Below, piece after piece: positions 1 through 5,026 of a stretch of 6,452 nucleotides of DNA. The notes below the pieces were generated by a model. That model did not search any database, was not told the DNA's origin, and saw nothing but the letters and a program-made list of their open reading frames with translations. The stretch is from WLMZ01 sp037139095. Its GTDB lineage: Bacteria > Actinomycetota > Acidimicrobiia > Acidimicrobiales > Ilumatobacteraceae. Where the stretch lies: contig JBAXHD010000081.1 in the NCBI GenBank assembly GCA_037139095.1, positions 1-6,452 on the forward strand, written 5' to 3'. How positions within the stretch are numbered: position 1 is the first letter of the stretch; every line of letters starts with the position of its first letter. A program made the position numbers and the translations under genes.

Positions 1-2
1 CG

Positions 3-548
3 CGTTTACTGCAGCGCCGCGACGAATTGGGTCGCCCCGATGTGCATCTGCAGATCCGAAGTTGGCCTCTTGAAATCGTGAATGGCAAGCCGGTCGATGG
101 CGCGTTTATCGGCGAGGAGATCGACGAGATCAAGCCTCAGGTGGCGCAAGATCTGTTTGCTGGATTCAAGGTGTCGGCCTTTCCAGCGAGCACGTTGCCG
201 GGGCTGGCGCTCACGGCAGCGGCGTACGAGATCGATGATGCAACCGGTGAGTCGGTTGCGATGGAACTGCGCAGGCTGGTGTTCGAAGACGGCGTGAACA
301 TCGATGATCACGAAGTGATCGAAGCAGTGGCCGCCCGCCACGGCATGACATCGCTTGGCACAGTCGACGCGGTGATGGCCGAGTACCAAGAAGGCAAGGC
401 TCAAAACGTTGTTGGCTCGCCGCATTTCTTCATTGGCGACAAGTCGATGTTCTGCCCAACGTTGAACATCAAACGTGTCGACGGCGTGTTGCAGGTTGAG
501 ATGGATGTCGAAGCGTTTCAGGCACTTGTTGCCGATTGCTTCGCCTAA
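3..548 (+). CDS. DsbA-family thiol oxidoreductase, 5' end missing
   Basis: This is the C-terminal part of a DsbA-like (thioredoxin-fold) protein, a family that forms, reduces or isomerises disulfides, or acts as FrnE/HCCA-isomerase-like relatives. The frame is open to the left edge of the window, so the true start and the usual N-terminal CxxC or CPxC active site lie upstream. An in-frame TTG at 27 is not credible as the start because coding-like sequence continues before it. Visible family features are the strand ending PLEIVNGKPV, a helical insertion (KPQVAQDLFAGF, then SLGTVDAVMAEY), and the strand-loop GSPHFFIGDK near 417-440, whose S-P matches the cis-proline loop that faces the active site in thioredoxin folds. 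The DsbA family call is firm. The redox direction and whether the protein is cytoplasmic or exported cannot be judged without the N-terminus. It ends at TAA 546-548, convergent with the nucleoside hydrolase. Confidence 0.85.
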   Translation, partial: RLLQRRDELGRPDVHLQIRSWPLEIVNGKPVDGAFIGEEIDEIKPQVAQDLFAGFKVSAFPASTLPGLALTAAAYEIDDATGESVAMELRRLVFEDGVNIDDHEVIEAVAARHGMTSLGTVDAVMAEYQEGKAQNVVGSPHFFIGDKSMFCPTLNIKRVDGVLQVEMDVEAFQALVADCFA

Positions 549-571
549 CGACCTTCGCCGAACGACCTTCG
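547..571. repeat. 11-bp direct repeat, 14-bp period
   Basis: AACGACCTTCG occurs at 547-557 and again at 561-571. The first copy begins inside the TAA stop codon of the DsbA-family gene. The repeat fills most of the 30-bp gap between two convergent stop codons and looks like a small slippage duplication. No hairpin with a T tract is present here, so it is not a recognisable intrinsic terminator. Confidence 0.6.
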
Positions 572-578
572 TGTGAAA

Positions 579-1472
579 CTACGAGCAGCCCAGCACGCGA
601 AGGAATGCTTCGTGTACGGCCTGCGCATTCATGTCGGTGACAACGCTGATCAATGACGCTGTCTCGGCGGTACCGCGAATGCGGCCGTCGAACTCGCCCG
701 ATTCGCCTGATTCGAAAGCATCGATCGTCATCGGCGTGAAGGTGAATAGCGATGGTTCGAACAACGTGAGCAACGCTGCTGGGTCATGAGCAGCGCTGGA
801 AGAACCAGTTGCCAATGTGGTCCGTGCAGCGAGCCACGTCCAAAATCGCTGCGCCTGATCGGCCATCAATGCTCCGATTGGGTGCACGTCGGCAATGCGT
901 CGAGTGTCGGACTGGTCGATCATCACGCGCAAGGTTTGGTTGAGCGGCATGATGGTCATCGACATGCCCGACCTCAGCACGATCTCGGTAGCTGCCGCAT
1001 CGGATGAGAAGTTGTGCTCGGGCCAACCGCGTGTGAACTCGCCGCCCATCAGCGTGAGGTGGCGAACGTTTGCAGCGAACGCAGGGTCGCGAAGTATTGC
1101 TGCGGCGATGTTGGTGAGTGGACCGATTGCCACGATGTCGAGTGAGCCAGGCTCAATGGCTGCCCGCTCAATGAGCACGTCTACGGCATAGCCGGCGGCG
1201 TACTGAGCGTTGGACAATCCATCGACGTGCAGACCTTCGTGTCCGGCCCACATCACGGCTTTGCCGCTCATTGTGTGCTCGCACCCGCGATACACGGGAG
1301 CATCAATGCCCATGGCCGACAGGGCAACAGAGGCGAGTCGCGCCCGCAGTTCGGTGTCGCCGTACACCACAGTGACCGCCTCAAGGGAGACGTGGGAGAG
1401 GCCGGGCAGCATCGCCAGCGTCCACAGGTCGTCGACATCGGTGCCGATGTCGGTGTCGATAATGAGGCGCAT
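579..1472 (-). CDS. Nucleoside hydrolase (inosine/uridine-preferring family)
   Basis: The predicted protein has 297 residues, close to the usual 300 to 315 of the family, and is a cytoplasmic enzyme that cleaves the N-glycosidic bond of ribonucleosides to give base and ribose in nucleoside salvage. The N-terminal calcium-binding aspartate cluster is intact: DTDIGTDVDD at residues 6-15. Further family motifs are VAIGPLTNIA (114-123), LMGG (141-144), EHNFSSDAA (152-160, matching the E-x-N-x-x-x-D substrate motif) and HDPAALL (229-235, matching the catalytic histidine and the last calcium aspartate). The ATG at 1472 is chosen because the Asp cluster sits at its normal place a few residues in. 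The frame stays open upstream, but that part only shadows the preceding gene. No Shine-Dalgarno is visible. The gene begins 8 nt after the stop of the 204-residue unknown protein, so it is probably translated from the same mRNA. Base specificity cannot be predicted. Confidence 0.93.
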   Translation of the reverse strand: MRLIIDTDIGTDVDDLWTLAMLPGLSHVSLEAVTVVYGDTELRARLASVALSAMGIDAPVYRGCEHTMSGKAVMWAGHEGLHVDGLSNAQYAAGYAVDVLIERAAIEPGSLDIVAIGPLTNIAAAILRDPAFAANVRHLTLMGGEFTRGWPEHNFSSDAAATEIVLRSGMSMTIMPLNQTLRVMIDQSDTRRIADVHPIGALMADQAQRFWTWLAARTTLATGSSSAAHDPAALLTLFEPSLFTFTPMTIDAFESGESGEFDGRIRGTAETASLISVVTDMNAQAVHEAFLRVLGCS

Positions 1473-1480
1473 GCGTGCGG

Positions 1481-2095
1481 TTAGGCGTCGCGAGCGGTGG
1501 TGTCGATGACGCCACGAAAGTCGGGCGGCATGGTGGACCTCTGCTCGTTGAGATTGTCGGCCACGCGCTGGGCCAAACCACCCTGGTTCATGATGGTGCG
1601 AACCACCGTTGAGCCGAGCAGGCCGCCCATGGGAATCTCTCCTGCAGCGACCGCAGCGATGAGCGCGCTCGAGACCTGCGCTGCAACGGGTTGCACTTTT
1701 GACCACTCGACTTGATCGGCCATGTCGCGCATTGCGCGTCGCGTTCCGCTGGTGCGCTCTGCGGTGGCGGTGCGTACGCCATTCCAGTCGACGTTGCGTA
1801 TCGCGTTGGAGATGTCGTTGGCGTCGGCGTTGAGCTCGTTGTCGGTGCGATCTTTTGAGCTGCCTGATCGCGCTGCGCGCAACAACTTGATGACGCCCTC
1901 GAACTGATCGCTCGCACTGGGCCAGATGGGCTCCGGGGGCGCTTCGTCGCCTTCCTTGCCCGCCTCGTAGTCGGCCTTGAGCGCTGCTGCAGCTTGCTTG
2001 GCCTTCGCCGTCCAATTGGTAGTGCGTGCAGCGCGGATGCCACGGCCGATGAACCCGGTAGCGCCGGCGGGAGCATCGGGATCGGGCGTCGTCAT
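1481..2095 (-). CDS. Protein of unknown function with repeated W-x-x-V segments
   Basis: I do not recognise this 204-residue family. The start at ATG 2095 is supported by a TAATGT hexamer exactly 7 nt upstream. The protein is soluble-looking, Ala-rich and largely helical, with no signal peptide or clear membrane segment. An acidic, proline-containing linker (about residues 49-60) separates an N-terminal stretch from the rest. Two similar segments, VDWNGVRTATAE (102-113) and VEWSKVQPVAAQ (129-140), lie 27 residues apart, and TNWTAKAKQAAA (26-37) may be a third, more diverged copy. The region around 141-175 (SSALIAAVAAGEIP, then GGLLGSTVVRTI) is the most hydrophobic, with Gly-rich turns, and could pack on a membrane or form a helical hairpin. 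It is the first gene of a two-gene unit with the nucleoside hydrolase, but co-transcription alone does not show a shared role. Confidence 0.8.
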   Translation of the reverse strand: MTTPDPDAPAGATGFIGRGIRAARTTNWTAKAKQAAAALKADYEAGKEGDEAPPEPIWPSASDQFEGVIKLLRAARSGSSKDRTDNELNADANDISNAIRNVDWNGVRTATAERTSGTRRAMRDMADQVEWSKVQPVAAQVSSALIAAVAAGEIPMGGLLGSTVVRTIMNQGGLAQRVADNLNEQRSTMPPDFRGVIDTTARDA

Positions 2096-2102
2096 CTCAC
2101 AC

Positions 2103-2108
2103 ACATTA
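2103..2108 (-). promoter_or_regulatory. -10 hexamer TAATGT, leaderless promoter
   Basis: On the minus strand TAATGT matches TANNNT and is followed by exactly 7 nt (GTGTGAG) before ATG at 2095. That spacing would put transcription initiation on the A of the start codon. No good -35 hexamer is seen at 16 to 18 bp. It would drive the unknown protein and, by read-through, the nucleoside hydrolase. Confidence 0.55.
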
Positions 2109-2139
2109 CCCAGCTCAGTACTTGGGGCAGACTGTCGCA

Positions 2140-2847
2140 ATGGAAACCGAACTTCTCTATCTACGCGACGCGTACCTGCAGCAATTCGAAGCACGCGTCG
2201 TAGACGTTCGCGACAACGCAATCGCGCTTGATCAGACCGCCTTCTACCCAACGGGTGGTGGCCAGCCCCACGATGTGGGCACGTTGAGCGGACTCGAGGT
2301 CACCGACGTGCGCAAGGAAGATGGTCTTGTCTGGCACACCGTTGTTGGCGCACCGCTTCCATCGTCTGGAGCAACTGTTGCCGGTGTTGTCGAGTGGACT
2401 CGTCGCCACCGTTTGATGCGCACCCACACGGCGCTGCATGTGCTGTGCGGTGTGATCTGGAACGAATGGCACGTACCGGTTACCGGCGGCAACATGGAGC
2501 CGCTGAGCGCACGCATGGACTTCGAATTCGACCCCTTGCCTGAAGGCTTTGCGGCCACCGTTGAGGCGCTCGTAAATGCCGAACTCGCAGCCGATCGCCC
2601 GATTGAAGTTGGTTTCTTGCCGCGTGACACCGCGGTGCACGACGCCGATCTCATCCGCACCAAGGTGAACATGATCCCCGAGTCGGTGAGCGAGATTCGA
2701 GTAGTAGACATCGTCGGTCTCGATAAGCAAGCCGACGGAGGAACTCACGTGCGTAGCACCGGCGAGGTTGGCCTCATTCGCGTGCTGAAGACCGAGAACA
2801 AGGGCAAGGGCAATAAGCGCATACGGGTCGAGATCATCGACTCGTGA
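2140..2847 (+). CDS. alaX: Alanyl-tRNA editing protein, AlaX type
   Basis: This 235-residue protein is a free-standing homologue of the editing domain of alanyl-tRNA synthetase. Such proteins hydrolyse Ser- (and in AlaX-M also Gly-) mischarged tRNA-Ala in the cytoplasm. The N-terminal Gly-rich motif YPTGGGQPHD is at residues 36-45, which with the length suggests the AlaX-M class rather than the short AlaX-S. The metal motif HxxxH is H96-TAL-H100. The second metal motif reads ADGGTHVRSTGEVG (198-211): His203 is kept, but Asp199 stands where most family members have Cys (CGGTH). I chose ATG 2140 over the in-frame TTG at 2122 because it is the stronger codon and has GGGG at 2125-2128, 11 nt upstream, as a weak ribosome-binding site. 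Only 44 bp separate it from the divergent gene at 2095. Its TGA directly abuts the stop of the convergent ArsI-like gene. Confidence 0.92.
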   Translation: METELLYLRDAYLQQFEARVVDVRDNAIALDQTAFYPTGGGQPHDVGTLSGLEVTDVRKEDGLVWHTVVGAPLPSSGATVAGVVEWTRRHRLMRTHTALHVLCGVIWNEWHVPVTGGNMEPLSARMDFEFDPLPEGFAATVEALVNAELAADRPIEVGFLPRDTAVHDADLIRTKVNMIPESVSEIRVVDIVGLDKQADGGTHVRSTGEVGLIRVLKTENKGKGNKRIRVEIIDS

Positions 2848-3339
2848 TTAGCAACAGGCAGCGGGCTTGACCCCGAGGCTGAGCATCTCTGCGGCCGGCT
2901 CGGCCACGCAACATTCGCTTTGTGATGCAACCGCATCAGAGCTATTGGAAGCGTCGCTCACGATGCATGCCATTTCGGCAGCCTCGCCCTTTACGTAATA
3001 GATCTCCCAGTCGTTCTCGGGCCCCTTCACCCAGGTCTTGTCCTGAACGGCGAAGCAACACGACACGTCTTCTTGAATCTCTTGCGCCATACCCAGGTCG
3101 TTGGCTCGGGTGATCATGGCAGCCACGGCTTCGACGTTTTCGACTTCGACGCCGATGTGGTTCAACGAACCGGGCTCGCCAGCGCCGGTGAACAGAATCA
3201 GCTTGAGCGGCGGATCGGCAATCGCGAAGTTTGCGTATCCCTCGCGGATCTTTGCTGGGGGAGTGTTGAACAGCTTGGTGTAGAACTCGATCGAGGCGTC
3301 GAGGTCGGCAACATTGAGTGCAAGTTGGACACGAGACAT
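2848..3339 (-). CDS. arsI: ArsI/CadI-type glyoxalase-fold protein (putative C-As lyase)
   Basis: The 163-residue protein belongs to the vicinal-oxygen-chelate (glyoxalase/dioxygenase) superfamily, ArsI/CadI branch. ArsI is an Fe(II)-dependent dioxygenase that cleaves the carbon-arsenic bond of trivalent organoarsenicals. CadI is the metal-induced mycobacterial relative. Branch-specific features are the start MSRVQLALNV, GYANFAIADPPLKL (34-47), HIGVEVENVE (61-70, metal His61), the vicinal pair Cys94-Cys95 in DVSCCFAVQDKTWV (91-104), and DWEIYYV (110-116), with Glu112 as probable metal ligand. These fit ArsI well, but ArsI and CadI cannot be separated by sequence reading alone. The tail beyond residue 125 is Ser/Ala-rich and ends with two further vicinal pairs, Cys143-Cys144 and Cys162-Cys163, the last being the final two residues. 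ATG 3339 has a good ribosome-binding site. No arsR, arsM or efflux gene is in view, so it stands apart from a visible ars operon. Confidence 0.92.
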   Translation of the reverse strand: MSRVQLALNVADLDASIEFYTKLFNTPPAKIREGYANFAIADPPLKLILFTGAGEPGSLNHIGVEVENVEAVAAMITRANDLGMAQEIQEDVSCCFAVQDKTWVKGPENDWEIYYVKGEAAEMACIVSDASNSSDAVASQSECCVAEPAAEMLSLGVKPAACC

Positions 3340-3345
3340 TTCAGA

Positions 3346-3352
3346 CTCCCTT
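3346..3352 (-). promoter_or_regulatory. Shine-Dalgarno AAGGGAG for the ArsI-like gene
   Basis: AAGGGAG on the minus strand lies 6 nt (TCTGAA) before ATG 3339. It is the clearest ribosome-binding site in the window and fixes the start against an in-frame ATG at 3381. It implies an mRNA with a true 5' leader or an upstream cistron, unlike the leaderless genes nearby. Confidence 0.75.
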
Positions 3353-3500
3353 GAGAAGAGCTGCCGACTGCTTATCGACATCGTTCAACAACGCCACCGT
3401 ATCGAATCGCGGGCTGACAGCGATTCGTGAGCGCCCACAAACGAACAGTTTGTCTTCAAGCCAAAGGTCTGTGCGCACGCGATGCATCAACCTTCGAACT

Positions 3501-3524
3501 CCGAAATAGGGACTTTCGGCCCTA
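3501..3524. repeat. Two interleaved inverted repeats
   Basis: CCGAAA (3501-3506) pairs with TTTCGG (3514-3519). TAGGG (3507-3511) pairs with CCCTA (3520-3524). The two stems are perfect but interleaved, so only one could form at a time as a simple hairpin. No T tract follows on either strand, which argues against an intrinsic terminator. An operator or a leader-RNA element for the ArsI-like gene is possible. Chance is also possible at this arm length. Confidence 0.4.
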
Positions 3525-3713
3525 GTGACAGTTTTGATGAGTTCCGCATAATGAGGAACAAGTAGATGAGCGAAAGCACATCGACCGGTGACGGCATGGA
3601 GCTCGCGGTTTCCCCGAACCGCTGAGCCGGCCGTCGCCGCGAAGTCTCCTTCGGTGTTCGTGAGATTCTCACCAAGCGTTGCCAACGTGTGCCATCGTCA
3701 TCACGCCCCGCCG

Positions 3714-3719
3714 TATGAT
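3714..3719 (+). promoter_or_regulatory. -10 hexamer TATGAT, leaderless promoter
   Basis: TATGAT differs from the consensus TATAAT at one base and is followed by exactly 7 nt (CTGCAGC) before GTG 3727. This places initiation on the G of that codon and makes it the start. It rules out the in-frame ATG at 3715, which lies inside the hexamer. Confidence 0.6.
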
Positions 3720-3726
3720 CTGCAGC

Positions 3727-4113
3727 GTGTCGAAACAAGCCCGCCGCTATCTGATCATCAGCGGCGTCGCAGTCGTCGCGTGGTACCTGTGCGTTGTATT
3801 CCTGTGGGCCGCGCAACCGCTATCCGACTCCGTACCAGTCGGCGTGAATAAGGCGACAGGCGTGCCGGTATCGCAGAACGTTTCCTGTCGCACCTTGTTT
3901 GCCAGCGCATCGCGCAGCACCGAACCGCTGCCGCCGCTCGGCGAATCGCAGAGGTACTTGCGCACGCCGTGCACCCGGGTTCACACTCATGCCCGCGTTG
4001 TTTTCGCAATCGACACGCTGGTGTTTATCGCGCTGCTGGGGTTGTTGATTGTGGTCGCCATTCGTGTGCGAGCCAGTGAAGCCACCGAACGGGCGGAGCT
4101 CAGTCGCGCGTAA
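3727..4113 (+). CDS. Small two-helix membrane protein of unknown function
   Basis: The 128-residue product is not a family I can name. A basic N-terminus (MSKQARRY) leads into a first hydrophobic helix at about residues 9-30. A polar loop of some 60 residues follows, then a second helix at about 91-113 (VVFAIDTLVFIALLGLLIVV) and a short charged tail. By the positive-inside rule both ends should be cytoplasmic and the loop outside. The loop carries Cys54 (NVSCRTLF) and Cys82 (TPCTRVHTHAR) with His86 and His88. An extracytoplasmic disulfide or a metal site is conceivable but unproven. The GTG start at 3727 is chosen from the TATGAT hexamer 7 nt upstream; starts at TTG 3679 or ATG 3715 would add residues that look non-coding. 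Its 3' end overlaps the convergent HEAT-repeat gene by 14 bp. Confidence 0.75.
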   Translation: MSKQARRYLIISGVAVVAWYLCVVFLWAAQPLSDSVPVGVNKATGVPVSQNVSCRTLFASASRSTEPLPPLGESQRYLRTPCTRVHTHARVVFAIDTLVFIALLGLLIVVAIRVRASEATERAELSRA

Positions 4114-4705
4114 GGTCTTCGGCGGCTTGACGCACTTGCCAGTCGCGATCAACGAGCGCAGCGCTGAGCGCCGCTTCAACGTCGTCGCCATCGAATGGAG
4201 CGAGAGCCAGCACAGCACGTCGACGCACTGCTGGCTTGTCGGTGCAGCCACTCAATATCGCGGGCAGGCCTCGTTCGTCGCCGATCGCGCCGAGCGCAGC
4301 CACGCTGGCTTCGCGCACCAACGCATCGTCATGTTCGGTGGCTAAGCCGACAAGGCAAAACAGCTCATCGTCGGAGACCAACTCATGCTCGCCACATGAC
4401 CAGGCAGCTACCTCGACGACTGTTGAGTCTGTGTCGTGCAGCAACGGGAGCATGGACATCGCGGGGTAGTGAGCCGCAACCTCGGCTGCGCGGCGGCGAA
4501 CCGACGGAATCTGGTCACTGAAGCTTTCGGTGAGTTCGTTGGTGCGCAGCGCACCAAGACGGTGCAGGGCGCCAAGCGCGGTGCCGCGCACCGACGGGTC
4601 GGCGTCGCTCAAGCCTTGGCGTGCGGTGTCGGGATCGCCGGTGTGGCCAGCGAGCGCAATGATGCGTCGACGATGCGCGGCAGTTGCGTGGGGGAGCGCG
4701 GTCAT
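4100..4705 (-). CDS. HEAT-repeat protein
   Basis: The 201-residue protein consists almost wholly of HEAT/PBS-lyase-type repeats, paired helices that stack into a curved scaffold for binding other proteins. Repeat units of about 30 residues are seen as D-x-x-x-V-R-x-x-A-x-x-A-L: DADPSVRGTALGALHRLG (34-51), DQIPSVRRRAAEVAAHYP (64-81), DTDSTVVEVAAWSCGE (91-106), HDDALVREASVAALGAIGD (125-143), TDKPAVRRRAVLALAPFD (155-172) and a last helix DRDWQVRQAAEDLTRD (186-201). No catalytic domain, signal peptide or membrane helix is visible, so an adaptor role in the cytoplasm is the cautious reading. The ATG at 4705 overlaps the stop of the preceding membrane-protein gene as ATGA, so translation is probably coupled. 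A bilin-lyase role is unlikely, since nothing else in the window suggests phycobilin chemistry. Confidence 0.88.
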   Translation of the reverse strand: MTALPHATAAHRRRIIALAGHTGDPDTARQGLSDADPSVRGTALGALHRLGALRTNELTESFSDQIPSVRRRAAEVAAHYPAMSMLPLLHDTDSTVVEVAAWSCGEHELVSDDELFCLVGLATEHDDALVREASVAALGAIGDERGLPAILSGCTDKPAVRRRAVLALAPFDGDDVEAALSAALVDRDWQVRQAAEDLTRD

Positions 4706-5016
4706 CGACGCAGCATCTCTGACAACGTGGTGACGAACCACGAGATGCTGACCGCAAGGGCGATAGCGGCGACTGCGCCGATCAGCATCGAGAGGGCGCT
4801 TGCACTAGCCAGCGCCCACAAGCGCTTCAATGCTGGAGTGCGGTGATACACCGGCACTGCGAGTTCGTCGACTTCGATACCGGGCGAGCCTTCTTGGTTG
4901 CCGCGTGTAGGTTTGGGCGTGGCTCTGGCAGTCTTTCTCCAGCCAAGGCTCAGCAATGCAAGCATGGCGAGCCCCACTATCCAGATCGCTCGAGTGGTGA
5001 AATCAGTGACTGACAC
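4702..5016 (-). CDS. Small two-helix membrane protein, coupled to HEAT-repeat gene
   Basis: The product is about 104 residues of unknown family. Helix 1 (about residues 8-26, RAIWIVGLAMLALLSLGW) is followed by a strongly basic stretch (WRKTARATPKPTR), then an acidic/neutral segment (GIEVDELAVPVYHRTPALKR). Helix 2 follows at about 67-95 (LWALASASALSMLIGAVAAI and on), then a short tail. The basic loop should be cytoplasmic, putting both ends outside. The start is uncertain. GTG 5016 keeps helix 1 whole, whereas ATG 4965 would cut it. Residues before 5016 shadow the divergent protease gene. A TACCAT hexamer at 5032-5027 lies 10 nt upstream, slightly too far for a standard leaderless start. The TGA at 4704-4702 overlaps the HEAT-repeat ATG, which suggests the two products work together, perhaps with the HEAT protein docking on the cytoplasmic loop. 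That partnership is inference. Confidence 0.7.
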   Translation of the reverse strand: MSVTDFTTRAIWIVGLAMLALLSLGWRKTARATPKPTRGNQEGSPGIEVDELAVPVYHRTPALKRLWALASASALSMLIGAVAAIALAVSISWFVTTLSEMLRR

Positions 5017-5026
5017 GCAAGAACAG

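Larger units (their letters stand above)
3340..3714. other. 375-bp stretch without a recognised gene
   Basis: This gap separates the divergent ArsI-like gene and the small membrane-protein gene. It should hold the promoter of the former. A minus-strand frame (TTG 3685 to TGA 3341, 114 residues) stays open and stops one nucleotide before the ArsI-like ATG, a spacing typical of coupled genes. However, it has no ATG near its beginning and no motif I recognise, contains AGG and CTA codons, and does not resemble the ArsR regulator often found beside arsI. I therefore do not call it as a gene. A weak minus-strand TACGGT (3401-3396) is a possible -10 for the ArsI-like gene. The inverted repeats at 3501-3524 are listed separately. 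Confidence 0.5.

Noticed and set aside
27..29. TTG as the start of the DsbA-family gene.
   Set aside because: The frame is open to the window edge with plausible coding sequence, and the family needs about 20 or more residues upstream carrying the CxxC site.
595..615. Stem-loop ACGCGAAG / CTTCGTGT with a 5-nt loop after the DsbA-family gene, as a possible terminator.
   Set aside because: It contains a G-T wobble, has no T tract after it, and lies within the coding end of the nucleoside hydrolase, where codon content explains it.
1473..2015. Long upstream extension of the nucleoside hydrolase frame (478 residues in total).
   Set aside because: The extension is Arg/His-rich, lacks family features and is antiparallel in frame to the better-supported 204-residue gene. 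The nucleoside hydrolase Asp cluster sits correctly behind ATG 1472.
2161..2748. Minus-strand open frames of 195 and 155 residues over alaX.
   Set aside because: They lie fully inside a clearly recognised gene on the other strand and show no domain of their own.
3487..3816. Minus-strand 109-residue open frame opposite the start of the small membrane-protein gene.
   Set aside because: It overlaps the TATGAT promoter and a better-supported gene, has low-complexity charged content and no recognisable motif.
4049..4846. Several plus-strand open frames over the HEAT-repeat gene.
   Set aside because: They are Arg/Ser/His-rich shadows of the minus-strand HEAT repeats and lack any independent signal.
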